Assembly (NCBI GenBank): GCA_034008185.1
Contig: CM067082.1
Span: 86,613,684-86,677,683, forward strand
Length of the DNA stretch: 64,000 bases
From: Gorsachius magnificus
Taxonomy: Eukaryota > Chordata > Aves > Pelecaniformes > Ardeidae
Reading direction: 5' to 3'
The notes beneath the pieces were generated by a model, which was not told where the DNA came from, ran no database searches, and saw only the letters and a program-made list of their open reading frames with translations. The position numbers and the translations under genes were made by a program. Below are positions 1 through 11,911 of this stretch, piece by piece; the first letter of the stretch is position 1; every line of letters begins with the position of its first letter.

Positions 1-3000
1 GAAGCACTTTGCTCTCCCTGAAGGAAGAAGGGGCATCAAAGAGAGTTCCTCTCCCTCCTCTCCGCACCGTTAAAGTCTCTGACTTTCCCATGCATTGGGA
101 AGGATGTGTCGGGTGCACAGAAGCTATTACCTGCCACGTACTGAGCAAAACCATGGGCAAAAAGATGGTGCGGCCTCTGCTCCGTCTGTGTCCACCCCAC
201 ATGCCAATGAAGAATAAAGGCGGAGCACTGAAAAATAAAACCCACTGCTTCAAAAAAGCCCTCAGGAGAGTATCTTCAAACAGTATCATACATTTTTTTC
301 TTCTTCTTTCTGATCCTTTTTTTACTGTTGAAGCTGACATCTTTTCCTCTTGCTGAACCAGCGTTTACTGAGAGCGAACCATTGTCAGAAATTTTCCATC
401 CAGCTCTTGAGTGCACTTCAACACTCAGTGCTTGTGCATAATTACAAGAAGAAGTTAATGTCAACCTCAGAAAATTATCTACAGGACGTGCAAAAGGGTA
501 CCACCAGCGAGGAGCAGCACCTTCGTTTGGAGAAGTTCAGACACTAGCCAGTTCCTTTGCCTCCAAATGGGGGTCAGCTCCTCGCCACTCGATTACAGCT
601 GTGATGGTGATCCTCCTTCATGTGTTTACTGCCCAACTGACCTGTCACTTGGAAAAAAAAAAACCTTCCATGGGGAACACTGCCTTTCGTGACACAGCAC
701 GTCCCCTTTCAAATGCCCTGGGGACATCTTGATGGTTTTAAAGCAACACATCTCAGAGAAGTGCATTGGTCTCCCAATAAACAGCAGTACAGACAGACCT
801 CAGAAGCTAAACAAGCAAGGCAGGCACTCATGGGAGGAGATGGTAATAAATGCAATAGCCAGCTTCTTCATCCCTTCCCCTGGTGCCTGACCACCATTAC
901 CTTGCCACAGCTGCCCTGAGCAGAGTGGTGGTGGGACGGCCTTCCATGTTTGGAGGCCTTCACCCAACAAAACTTCTCCAAAGATGAAGATGTGCCAAAC
1001 TGTAATCACACACGGGTAACTTTTTAAAAAGTTGGGAAAGAAAAATCCCCTGCTCCATCACAGGGCTATCGGGCACGATGCAGCCCGGGAACAGCAGCCC
1101 TCTGCAGCAGCCATACTCCAGTGGCGGGGAGGGGTGGGGGGGAACAGCAGCTCCAACAGTCAAGGCTTTTTTGGGACCAGCCCATCCCCACTCAGAATTT
1201 CTGCCTGCAGGGCACTCAAGCCAAAGCTACCTTAATATGTTTTTAAAGGCAGGCAAATGACAAGCAAAGTGTCTTTCCCTTCAAAGCCCAGCACTTCTCC
1301 TCCGAGACATCTATAACTGCTATCATTAGCTTAAGGGGCAATAACTTCACCAGCAGGTGAAGCTAGTTTATGAAGGGGGAAGAGCTAACCCAAATTCCTT
1401 GACCCACCCACTGTCATCAGCCAGCAGCTCCGAGCACACTCAGGAGGAGGAGGACAGACAGACAGGGACAGGGACACAACACCCCAGCAGCACGTCCAAG
1501 AGAGGATGCCTTCTCTAAAGGACACAGCTGATTCATCGCCCCGCTTAAGTATCACAGGCAGCTTCAGCTGCAGAGGCCTGACCTCTTTGGCAGCAGCCAG
1601 CCGGCATCAGCTGCCTCCTGAAAAAGGGAGAGAAAAGAAAAGAAAAAAAAAAAAAGCCTTGAAATGACAGAATGAGCAGAGGAATGGGGAGAAAACAGTG
1701 TGTGTGGGGAGGGTGAAATAGGTGGGCTTGCAGTCTCTGGTTGGGAAACAGGCTAATTCCCCCCTGCTCCCTGCCTGCGACTCCATCTAATTACCCTGTT
1801 TCCTCTGAGCTGATTGGAAAGTGGCCTTGTGTCTGGAAAAGGCCATAAGCATCTTACATGCATCTGTTCGACCTAATCCCTAATAACTAGTGCCTGTGTG
1901 CTCAGGGGGAGGAGGAGGAGGTGGGGGAGGACGAGCGGGGAAGTGCCAGGAAGGGTTTCCCACGACGGGCAGGCCTGCCCTGCCCCTGAGGCTGGAGGCT
2001 TCCGGGGAACTAAAGCTGTTCCTTTTCTGCCTGTTTCACAATTTGGAGGCCCTCTTTCCTCCTTCCCCTTGCAAGAAGGAAAAATTTTATTTTAAAAAAA
2101 AAGAAAAAAAAAAAGTGAGGGCTAGGGTGGGAAGAAGGACACGTTTTGCTGAGCCTCGCTGCAGTTTGGATCTGTTTAAGCCACTCGTTTTCCCCTTGCC
2201 CTAATCCTGCATTATCCTTTAGGAATGACGTTCAATTCCTGAAGGGGGGTGGGAAGTGCTCTCCAGGGCCCTGCATGGTTTGCCCAGGAATTTGGATTGC
2301 ACTTTTTATGTGCAGCTCTGGGAAGGGGCAGAGGGACAATTATGCAGCCCTTTAGTAGCAAGGCAGGCGCATTTTCAGCAAGCCCTTCCTAGCAGGAGCT
2401 AATTCAACGCGAGGAGAGCGCGGGGATAAACAGCTCCGTTTGCCAGTAAAAGGATCGTCACATCTGGAATTTACACAAGTTACGAGGAGTCAGGAGCCAC
2501 TATTTTGTTTCGCTTGCACCGCGTCGTAAAACATGTTAGCGCTTTAAAAGCGTTCGCGAGGCAGACACGGGCAGGACGAGGTCTCACACAAAACCTCACC
2601 GTGCCCTCGCCCTCCCCTGCCACCAGCAGCAGGGGATGCCAGGCTGGGCCCAGCGTCTTGCTCAACGCCCTCAACTTTGCTCCAACCCCTGGGAAGGGAG
2701 GGTTTTGGCCTCCAGCACAACTGGCCGGCGGTGCTGTGTCACATCTCCATGTGACAGCCCCGGGGGCCGGCCAGGAGAGGGATCCACTGTGCCCCTTGCA
2801 CACCTTGCAGGGGGTGCCAGCCCCCACCCTGGCTCAACCCATGTCAAGGAGGACTCAGTCGCTCATTGCTTTAAACGGGTTTCTAAAAGGTTGGCTGTAC
2901 CTCCGTGGGGTGTTTGTTTCCAACCGCTTCCAGCGTTTATCCAGCCAGCTTTCCACTGTTTTGCTTTGGGATTTTTGCCATTGCAAGCCGTGAGCGCTCC

Positions 3001-5494
3001 TCTTGCAAGAGCCTCCTCGCTCATCCCTCGGCACACTAACGATGCCAGAGGTGGTAACGAGTCCCGGGGGCTGAGTCGCACTTGATTTCCATAGGAAGCC
3101 CTTGTCCTCACCCCAACGAAGATGCTGGGAAGCATCCTGTGAAAGAGCAGTGGGATATGGGTGTCCACAGGCCAAAGCCATCCCACCCAGTAATGCTGGA
3201 AATAAAAAATTAAGGGGAAGAAAGCTGAAGTCAATGGCATTAGCTGCGATTTTCACCTTCGGTGCTTCACATGTGCACACAGCCCTTAAGGATGAGCAAG
3301 GCAAAACCCAACAGCACATCTTTTCCGATTCATTTTTTTTCCCACTTTGTGTCACCGGGCAGTGGTTGCCCAAGAAATCTGCTGCCCACTGACTTTCATG
3401 AAGGGCCAAGCCAGCCTGGGTGGGAAAACAAGTATGAGCACAAAAGTCATCTCTCAGCCCGCCGTGTCGGTTGCGAAACATTGTGCAGAGGTACAGGCCT
3501 GCAGGTTACCGTGTGGAAACCCAGCTGTGATTTACACCTTCTCCTCATCCTCCCACCAAGGGAGGAAGGGCTGTCTCAGGGAAGCTCACGTCACCCTGCT
3601 GAGGACTGGCAGCATCGCCGCTCGCTTTGCGGGAACCCAGCTTTCCTGAGTCACCTGCCTAGCCCATCCAGCGGCGGCTCCGTTGCCCGGAGTCCCACCA
3701 GCGCTCGGACCTGCCTGTCGGGGAGCAAAACTCGGGCCAGGGACAGGCTTCCCAGCAGCAGGATGCACAGCTCCAGCCCTGTGAGGGTGATGGGGAGAGT
3801 CGGCAGGCACCTTCTGCTCCAGCTCTCGTGACCAGCTGGAAAAGCGAAGTGAAAGAGCACAACGGGAAGCTGCAAGGTCGCACTTCACTTGTAATGCTCT
3901 CCTCCCAGTTCACAGGCTTTCCTTTTTTTTATTATTATTTTATTTAAAATGTAATTTTTTATTTTCTCATCAAGATAACACTTCATTATCTTGGTGAAAA
4001 AGATGCACCACTTGAACTTCACCTTTGCTAGCGTCATGCAGAAGGCATCCCACATCACTCTCACTAAAATTTAAAGCCCCTTGAGATAACTTGGTGCAAC
4101 TTTCCCATGAGAGCAGGCTCCTGCCACTTTAAGATTAGCAGCTGAAAAAAAAAAAAAGAAATTTAAAAGTGTCTTCAAAACCTCCATCTTTAGGTACCAG
4201 ATAAGCGGCATAAACACTCGAAATACCCAGAACCACTGGTAGTTTTCTGTTAATTCAGCCTGAAGTGCTGCGCAAACAGAGGCCACCTTCCTCCCAAGCT
4301 GCAAAGGTGGCTTTGGTGAGGAGTGCTCCAGTCAAAGCCAAGTCAAAGTCAGGTTGTGCACCCAGGGTTCTACGTTAGCATCTCAGAGCCTACTTAGATC
4401 CTTTCTTTTCCCCCGTCCTTAAAAGAGAGAAAATAAAACCTGAGGCTTAAGTCCCTAAGCTGCAGAAGTGTGCCTGAAACGGTCAGGCCACTGAAAACAC
4501 ACCAGTGTTTCCCCACCACTGCCTACTTTGGTTCATCGGTGCCTGGGAGTTACTTTGCGCACACTTGGTTCCCAAGACTGACCACCTTCTGGCTGTAACC
4601 ATGGGTGGCCCAGCAGCATGGACTTGCCTGAATGTGCAAAGGTTGGTATGGAATATAAACGGTAGCAAGCAGATGGTGTTTTAGGAGAGAAAACATCCAG
4701 TGGATGAAATTTAGGGCCGGGGTGGTGCTTACAATTACCACTGCAGTCCCACTCCTTCCTCCTCAATATCCCAGCAGCTCCAGGTAGGAAGAGACCAGCC
4801 GTGCCACAATGGCTCCAGCCCTCTCAACCTTTTCCACAGCCTGGTCATTGCACCCTCAGAAAAAAAAAAAAAATCCGACCCAAGCTGCTCCTCAAAAGAC
4901 ATGCTGGCATGAACTCTGCCCCCAGCTACACTTCCGAGTGACAGGAGGTAAGGAGGAAGAAAGTTTGGCTTGAATAGATCTCTGCTATTAAAGAGTCAGC
5001 ACAGGAGGACCTCTCACTTGCACCAAAGTACCAAGACAAGGTAGGTGTACAAATATGTCTGAAGACCGGGGTTTGCCCAGCTGGTCAAAAATTACCAGGC
5101 ATTTACTTGCAGAGCTGAGAGGAAACCATGGAGATACAGCCACCTACGCTTCCCACAGCTAGTGCCTGTGGCAGGAGCAAGGGACCACTGCTTAGGAGCT
5201 CAGGTGTCTCCTGGTCCCGTGAGGTCTGCACATAGAGATCTGCAATCAGTCTCTCAATATCTTGCGTTCTTTGAGATCCCTTTCAAACCCTTTGTAAGGG
5301 TGTTTAAAAAAAAAACAGAAGTCTTTGCACGACGGATTCCACACGCTGCATACCCAGACATGTGATGGTTCTAAAAACTGCTAAAGGAGTAAATTCACTC
5401 TATCCCTGTTCATGCTCTGCATATGGCACAATGCTCCCAGCCTAGATGTACGAAATAAAACAATAGCTATATTGTATGATAGGGCTTAGCATGG
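1..5494. other. Noncoding DNA, no supported gene
   Basis: Mixed-GC sequence with scattered A-rich tracts (about 1621-1655, 2091-2114, 4141-4157, 4859-4873) and no repeat family that I recognise. Many reading frames are open on both strands between 2.5 and 3.9 kb, but they overlap each other in every frame, as expected from GC-rich noncoding DNA, and none resembles a known protein. The stretch 3470-3790 is mildly CpG-enriched. I see no convincing exon or RNA gene. Confidence 0.6.
1905..1938 (+). repeat. G-rich GGA-type low-complexity tract
   Basis: Runs of five, five and four G are separated by GGA units on the plus strand. This is purine-rich low-complexity DNA. The G runs could support a quadruplex only weakly, because the spacers are long. 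Confidence 0.6.
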
Positions 5495-5559
5495 ATTTTC
5501 TACTATTTTCTACTATTTTCTTCTATTTCCTATTTCTACTATTTTCTTCTATTTTCTAC
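5495..5559 (+). repeat. Imperfect T-rich minisatellite
   Basis: The units ttctactatt and ttcttctatt alternate about six times with a period near 11 bases. The tract is pure pyrimidine plus A on the plus strand and ends cleanly at 5559. It is a simple tandem repeat with no coding content, although short frames read through it. Confidence 0.85.
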
Positions 5560-6539
5560 GCTGCTTTCACTGAGGTCCTATCTTTCCAGGATGAAACCTT
5601 CATAAATTTTCAGTTTGGGGATACTGATCAGATTTATTCTGACACCCTTCTCTGGGGAAAGTCTGCAGTTTCCAAAAGATGGGCTGTGGATGCAGTAGCA
5701 CGGTCACATCCCACTTGAAGGGCATTTGTTATCACCCATCCCAACCGAGCTGATTAATCCTCAATAGCAATGGCTTATTTTAACTGTCTGAACTCTGTTA
5801 AGGCAGGACCGAATCCCCTTAACTTCTCTAATTCTAGGAGCTGGATTTTCAGCTTGCTTCATGGGTTTTTTTTTTCCTTTCAGTCTTGCACTGCCTTTGC
5901 ACTAAGTCACATACTGCAGACCATACCTTGGGAAAACCCGTATCTGCAGGTCCCTGGCCTGGCCAGGGAAAAAGCTGATCTAACTTGGACGATGGCCCTG
6001 CTTTGAATGTGTCCCTCCAGAGGTCCTTTCCAACCGAAATGTCTCTGAGATGAAGGCATTATACTACTTGAACAGGGAGAAGCAGAGCCAAAGCTGCATG
6101 AAGCTGGGTTGACGCAGGGCACAGCTGGGGCACCAGGCTCCTGACTGGGAGGACATTGCCTGGCCAGAGATGCACCGTCTCCTTTGGGGCTGTCGGTACT
6201 CAGAAATGGGTTAAAAAAATAATGCCACACCAACGGGCTTGGGGGCTGAGTGGCCACTCCTGAAAACCTCAACTGGAAGAGCTTGCCCAGGGCCAGGCAG
6301 AGAGCGAACTGGCAGAAGCACAAACGGTGCCTCCCTTTCTCCCCATTCCCAGGTCTCTTCTTTAGCCACAGGCTCTGCGGTAAAAACTTATCTGCTGCAA
6401 CTTTATATAACAGTTATGTTGCCATTAGATTTCAGAAAGCACCTGCAAAATCCAGGTAACTTACCACACCGACAAAAAGGAAAAAAATAAGGTGCTTCAG
6501 ATGAGAAGATAAAACAGCGGCATTATTTGAAAGGGTAAA

Positions 6540-7110
6540 GCCTTTATGGTTTATATTCAAATATAAACCCCTATTTAAGCTATTAACCCAACTCTAATGC
6601 AAATCCTTGGGAACTTTACCTATTATTCTGTAATGGGATAATGTAAATGAGAAATTCCGAAAGCAGATAATGAACTGCTTTTACAAAGGGCAAAGGTTAT
6701 AGGTGATCCAACTGAGGGGCTGAGCAGACACAAACCGTACACATTCCCATTTCCATATGAACTGGTGTAAATCAGGAAGAATTCAACTGGTCATTAAGCA
6801 TACCAGAGACCTTGGTTTTTCACGCTGGCTGTAGCTTACCCAGCTATGGCTTTATATTTAACTGTTTTTACAGTATCTTTCACACTGGGGCTTGGGGGCT
6901 CCCAGGCAGCCAGTGATGCGATTAGATAAAAGACCAATTTAAGGGCTACTTGACTTCTCATCCTTACTTCTTACCGCCTCGCTTTTGTGGGTTTAAAGCA
7001 TAATCTTTTTACTAATTAAACACATATGAATATTCTGTTGCCTGTGCAATGAATATATAATTAGGCTCAGGAGAAAGATTATGTGCTTTCTAGCTGATAC
7101 TAACACTTCA
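6540..7110. promoter_or_regulatory. Possible conserved noncoding element (enhancer-like)
   Basis: This AT-rich block has no repeat signature and a dense set of short motifs typical of developmental enhancers: an octamer ATGCAAAT at 6597-6604, TAATTA homeodomain cores at 7013-7018 and 7058-7063, and several GATAA/TTATC elements. Such blocks are common in bird introns and gene deserts near developmental genes. Conservation cannot be seen from one sequence, so this is inference from motif density and the absence of repeats. Confidence 0.2.
6757..6792 (+). repeat. Possible relic of an ancient sauropsid interspersed repeat
   Basis: The words "ctggtgtaaatcagga" and the following "attcaactgg" resemble a sequence that recurs across bird, crocodile and turtle genomes ("ggtgtaaatcaggagtaactcca..."). 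I recall the consensus but not a secure family name. The fragment is short and diverged. Confidence 0.25.
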
Positions 7111-7890
7111 GCATAAAGGTACCCAAGACACCAGTAAACGTAACCTATGAGCTTCTGCTAACAACATGCTGCCTCTGATCTCCAGAGGATTATCTTACTC
7201 TGGAGCTCTTACAGGAGCCGTATATTGAAAGGGGCCTGAAACAGATACCCTGTAATTTATGTCCCTGCTTAGTGCCTCGGTGAGGAAAGGCGGCCTTTGC
7301 TCCAAATTGTAAGGGTTTCTTTCCTTCTCTTTTTTTTCGGTCTGAAGTTAACACACATGATCTTCAGGGAGCAGGAGGCTGTAAGGAACCTCGGGGTGGT
7401 TTCAAGGAAGAAAGCGTATTTTGTTGCCCAAGCTCCATCCTTTTCCTTTTTTTTTTTTTCATGTCCAGGACCACTTTTCCCTCTTAGAAACACAGAAAAA
7501 CCTCTTAAATAAATTACATTAGGCAGGGCCCGTTCTCCCCGCTCCAAAATTAAAGAAGTATGTCTGCCGCTTTATCCTCACCAAGCACATACTTTGTAAG
7601 CAGTGCCACCTCCCACTGCTATTATTTGCTGTACTTCATAAATATCGGAGTCCTTTTCCTTTCCTCTCCTTGGCACTTTTCCCACTGCTTTTAGCTTGCT
7701 GGGGTTTGGTTTTGTTGTTGTTTTTTAACAGAGGTTACCCTCCCAGCTTTCACATGATAATGCTTTATTTTTCCCCCCCTCTGTGGTTAGACCAGCTCAG
7801 ACAACTAGATAAATATTGTGGGGAACTGACCCTTAAATATCAGGTTTGCCTGTACATTTTCACGGAGGTCTTTATTCCTTTAAATTGTAG

Positions 7891-8014
7891 GTGGTCTCCT
7901 TAAGACGGCACCGAGACAAGCCTGTTGTAGTGAAAGGGGGAAAAAAGAAGCAGCAGAAAAATCCCCCCAGGATGTTTCCTGTGGTAAAACAGAGCAAGGA
8001 ATATTTCAGGAATG
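7891..8014 (+). CDS. Candidate internal exon, unrecognised basic protein segment
   Basis: A pyrimidine-rich stretch ends in an acceptor-like "ttgtag" at 7890, and AATG|GTAAGG at 8014/8015 gives a fair donor. The frame starting at 7891 is fully open: 41 codons plus one base, rich in Lys and Arg (for example RRHRDKPVVVKGGKKKQQ). A second frame is also open to the donor. The same frame continues past the donor to a stop at 8125-8127, so the open frame itself is not proof of an exon. Part of the peptide is a 7-residue repeat (KEYFRNG then KEYFRAA) created by a 21-base duplication. The leftover base G is phase-compatible with the exon candidate at 10826. I recognise no family, and chance is a serious alternative. 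Confidence 0.2.
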
Positions 8015-8031
8015 GTAAGGAATATTTCAGG
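7996..8031 (+). repeat. 21-base-period direct duplication
   Basis: The 15-mer aaggaatatttcagg occurs at 7996-8010 and again, identical, at 8017-8031. The period is 21 bases, so in the open frame it duplicates seven codons without shifting frame. It overlaps the 3' end of the exon candidate. Confidence 0.85.
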
Positions 8032-10825
8032 GCAGCTCCAGACAAATTCAAATCCAAATACTCTGTGAGGTTCAGTGAACTCTGCAAATTGTGCGTTTCC
8101 TCCAAAATCCCAAACCAGGCAACTTGATCCTGATTTTGGAGTGAGTACTGGGGACATTGGCATTTCTGTACCCCTTGGCAGTTGTGAAGAAGGTTGGGTG
8201 GGTTTTTTGAAGATGTCATTTCTTTCAGAGCAAGGTTTGCCTAAAAAAAAAAACAACCAGTGGGCTAGCTGCTGAAAATCAGCCTCTATCAACTAGTGTC
8301 TGCCAAAGATTTAGACAAGAAGGGGATAAAGCAGCTCCTTTACTAGAAAGTATGGTCTCAGTGTAAGCGATCTGCAAATTTCCTCTCATCTTGAAAAGAA
8401 AATGATACCTGGACAGGCCAAGAGATAACAACAGACTTGCAGCCTCAATGTCGGTGATACCTGTGACATTGCTAGCATAATGCTAGCATTACCCTCGAGT
8501 TAACATTGGGGTAACATTGCAGTGAAGTCACTTTTCCGTAGGGTCTAACTCCTTAAATAACTTCCTTCAGCAGGAGACCAGCTTACTTTTTTTTTTGTTG
8601 TTTACATTGTCAATAAAACATGTCCTCTGCTGGCATTGAGGAGAAGATTACTAGAGACTATGTAAGACCTCTGTCAGTGTACTTGATCTCTGGATTTCAT
8701 TACGTATAACATGCTTCACTGCAATTGCTTTGCTTTACCCCTTGCTCAACACAAAGAGGTACCCAGACTTCAGAGTTTCATATCCTTGCCTAAACTTCGA
8801 GGTTGACGTACCTACATGTCAAGAATGAAGTGCTGATCTCCTTTACAGCCCCAAAAGCAGGCAACTTGGAAAGCTTGGGGATGAAGCAGGTTCTTGGCTA
8901 GTGAGTGCTGTGCGTTGGTCCCAGCTTACGTTGGCCAACTCAAAGTAAAGCTGCTCCAGTCCCCGGGGCTGCAGGTAGTCAGGTCGGCCCCAGCGCCACA
9001 CCATGGCAGCACACCCCCAGATGTGCTCCGTACCGGCTCACTGTGCTCTGCTTGCAAAGCTTCAATGGTTGCAGGCACCTGGCATAAGCAGGCATCTTCT
9101 GGGACCCTTCATTCACTTTTCTTGAAGCTCTTTCCTTTGGGGAAGGAAAACCCAAAGTATCTGCCTACTCACATGGAAACATACCACATATCTCAATCAG
9201 AGCCGCTGAGGCAGATTGCTAAACTTAATTACCAGTTCCAAGGGCTGAGGCTGAATGACAGGTCAATTCATGCAGTGAGCTAGCAAAGATTGCTGATAAA
9301 TGCTTTCTAATGGAAAGGATGATAAAACACCCATTAGTCACTGAGCAGCTTGAAGAATGAATTAGTCCTGGGTTTTTTTTTTTTACACTAGGAAGATCAA
9401 GAAGCGCTAATCTTATCAGCACTCTGCTGTCATTTCCTACCAGCCTAGTCACTCAAAAGGTTCAGGAAGGATCGTGACATTGCAGGGGGTGACCAGTCAC
9501 TGCTCCCTCGCTCCTATTAAGGAGATGAATGGAAATAAGCATTAGCAGCGTGGATGAAGTCTATTGTACTCTGAGAACATTGGACAATTTTGTGAGTTAG
9601 CAAAACAACAAAGAGCAAAAATAACCTCTCACACACAGCTCCCTTGGAAAAGCAACTGTATTAACAACACGATGCATCCTTTGCACCGTGCCTTTTAGCC
9701 CAAAGCTAAAAGCCCAGAGGTTAGTGGGCATTAGCAGTCCAGGTACTTAAGGCCCACCTCCACTGTATACAAGCAGTTTGAAGCTCAAAGGCTGGACTTT
9801 GGCCTAGAAGTAGCACTACATAGGCACATTGTAGCTTTATTCACTATCTAAGGCATTAGGACAGTCACTCTGGCAGTAGGACACGGCAGTCACATACGAC
9901 GAGAAATGCTCTTACATTGTCACAGCGGGAAAAGCCACCCTGCAAAAGCCCTGCACGTAGATCTGACCTGAAGTTACATTCTTCAGCATTAAGTGACACA
10001 ACATGCTGCTGGGAAGGGATAAAACCAGCCACCACCCACTTGCAGGAACCTCTGGTGCCTTGTTTCCATGCTAGGCAACCCTGGATGCATTTTTTCAGCT
10101 CTCTGTTTCTCTTTCCCTTCCTGCTCTTTTGCTGGTCTTTTTAGACCATGAAATCTTCAGAGTGAGACTGCCTCTCACAGCGTGTTTGCTCTGTGCCTAA
10201 CGCGATGGGTTACAGTCCTCGCTTCAGCCTCCAGGTACTGCTGTCATATAAATAATAATTCACAACACTTAGACACACACCGCATTGCTGAAATGTAGCC
10301 ACACGAGAGTTAAGGTTGGGACGTGGCCAAGTGACACAAGCCACAGAGCACGTATAAAGCGAAGTTTTGCCAAAGACAGAAGGTCAAGCCATTTCTAAGT
10401 CCTTAAGCAGCAGGCATTACCTTACCTGTTAGGATGTGCCTTACTTTTCCCTTTCTCCCCCACCAACACACCCACAGATTTCTCACTATGTGGTATTTAA
10501 TATCTGCATTGTGAAGCCCAAGATTTTCCAGGAGGCTGCAGTACTCCTGAAACTGTGCTTAACATGTTTAACTGGCACCAGATTTACTGTTTCTAGATCA
10601 AAAATTGTGCACATTTTTTACACAAAGAAGAGCATTTCCCATGGAAATGAGTGTGCCCGGCTAGCATATCTGACTAGAAATTGGTATGAGGGGAGAGAGA
10701 AAATAGTTGTACTAACCAGTGTGTGAAAGTAGTCCAACGATGGCATGGTTAGCGGTGCTTGTATTTATGGATTCAAACAGCACAGAAGTTTGTAAAACTG
10801 TTAGGCCCTTTTCTTTTAATTTCAG
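8015..10825. other. Noncoding DNA, no supported gene
   Basis: Nothing firm. A palindromic ATGCTAGCAT lies at about 8480-8489 within a short direct repeat (gctagcat twice). A small minus-strand ATG frame (8843-9004, 53 codons) has a good start context but no recognisable similarity. Strong splice-like motifs occur in isolation, such as a minus-strand donor near 10425, without convincing exons. Confidence 0.55.
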
Positions 10826-10956
10826 ATCCCCAAACTCTTGAAAGTCCAGATCAGTCTTGGTCAGCTCATTCTTGTTGTACTCCATATGGTTTGCCTCAAG
10901 CCAAAAGCCGCAGGCTACAGTCAGACACCCTTCTTCATAGTCAGAGGTCCAAGTAG
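10826..10956 (+). CDS. Candidate terminal coding exon, unrecognised
   Basis: One of the best acceptors of the window (ccttttcttttaatttcag, ending 10825) precedes two completely open frames. In the frame that uses two leading bases, 42 codons follow and end in TAG at 10954-10956. The peptide is rich in Ser and Gln and basic near the end (ending LLHSQRSK). Its phase fits the exon candidate ending at 8014, where the split codon would be GAT. The frame starting at the first base is also open and would end about ten codons later. No polyadenylation signal lies close; the first clear AATAAA downstream is near 12050, beyond a CR1 insertion. No homology is recognised. A noncoding transcript or chance are both possible. 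Confidence 0.22.
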
Positions 10957-11413
10957 ATATTTTGACTGAAGTGCATGAGGCAAATCAGATCTGCAGCTCT
11001 GCCAGTACATCTTAGAGATGTAACCCGCAGAGAAGGGGCAGCGATAAGCAACTGTGGGCAAAAACATCTTCCAGCAGCTGGGTCCAGAATATATCCTAAC
11101 TAGCAGTGTAGTGCCTACAATATTACATTAACATTTAAAACAAAGAGTCTTATTTAGTGCCTGGCCACGAACAAAGGTCATCCCATGCCACTCACTTTAC
11201 AGCAAACGTATGTCAGACCTGGTCTCCATAAACACTCCACACATTATAATTATGTACCAAACATAGGTGGATGTTACTATTTTTTTTTTTTTAAATTTAC
11301 ATGGTCTCTAAGAGTACTATCCCTGCTGTGCAGGTACTTATGCTGGCATAAAACTGCTTTTTACTGATGAAGTATATTATCTTTCTAACTTGGGGATAAG
11401 CCATACCACTCTA
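10957..11413. other. Noncoding DNA between the exon candidate and CR1
   Basis: AT-rich with a T12 tract at 11281-11292. It would be 3'UTR if the exon candidate ending at 10956 is real. Nothing else is seen. Confidence 0.4.
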
Positions 11414-11911
11414 CATAGAATCATAGAATCATTACGGTTGGAAAAGACCTCCAAGATCAAGTCCAGCTGTCAACCCAGCACCACTATGCCTACTAAACCA
11501 TGTCCCTAAGTGCCACATCTAAATGTTTTTTGAACACCCCCAGGGATGGTGACTTCACCACCTCTCTGGGCAGCCTGTTCCAATGCTTGACCACTCTTTC
11601 AGTAACGAAATTTTTCCTAATGTCCAATCAAAACCTCCCCTGGCACAACTTGAGGCCATTTGCTCTCATCCTAGCACACATTACCTGGGAAAAGAGACCA
11701 GCACCCACCTCACTACACCCTCCTGTCAGGCAGATGTAGAGGGCAATAAGGTCTCACCTCAGCCTCCTCTTCTCCAGGCTGAACCCCAGTTCCCTCAGCC
11801 ACTCCTCACAGGTCTTGTGCTCCAGACCCTCCACTGGCTTCGTTGCCCTTCTCTGGACATGCTCCAACGCCTCAATGTCCTTCTTGAACTGAGGGGCCCA
11901 AAACTGAACAC
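11414..11911 (-). mobile_element. CR1 LINE, 5'-truncated, 3' end intact
   Basis: Read on the minus strand, this is the 3' end of a chicken-repeat-1 non-LTR retrotransposon. The element's 3' terminal repeat (gattctatg units) lies at the low-coordinate end, 11414-11432. It is followed by the conserved 3'UTR words ("gttggaaaagacct", "accatgtccctaagtgcc", "tggcacaacttgaggcc") and then by the complement of the ORF2 C-terminal coding region, up to "ggggcccaaaactgaac" near 11911. About 500 bases are kept of an element several kilobases long. This is the usual 5' truncation of CR1, which inserts by target-primed reverse transcription. Substitutions break the reading frame, so it is inactive. The 5' boundary is estimated to about 10 bases. 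Confidence 0.96.

Larger units (their letters stand above)
5560..7890. other. Noncoding DNA, AT-richer than the flanks
   Basis: No supported gene. The part at 6.54-7.11 kb is treated separately as a possible conserved block. Short T-rich tracts lie at 5867-5880, 7328-7338 and 7448-7460. Open frames here are short and not recognisable. Confidence 0.6.

Noticed and set aside
2855..3481. 208-codon minus-strand ATG frame
   Set aside because: It lies in GC-rich DNA where all frames are long, overlaps four other frames, and shows no domain, no good splice context and no recognisable similarity.
8843..9004. 53-codon minus-strand frame with good ATG context (MVWRWGRPDYLQPRG...)
   Set aside because: Short, with no similarity recognised and an internal GTAAGC that could as well be a splice donor. 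Not enough to call a small protein.
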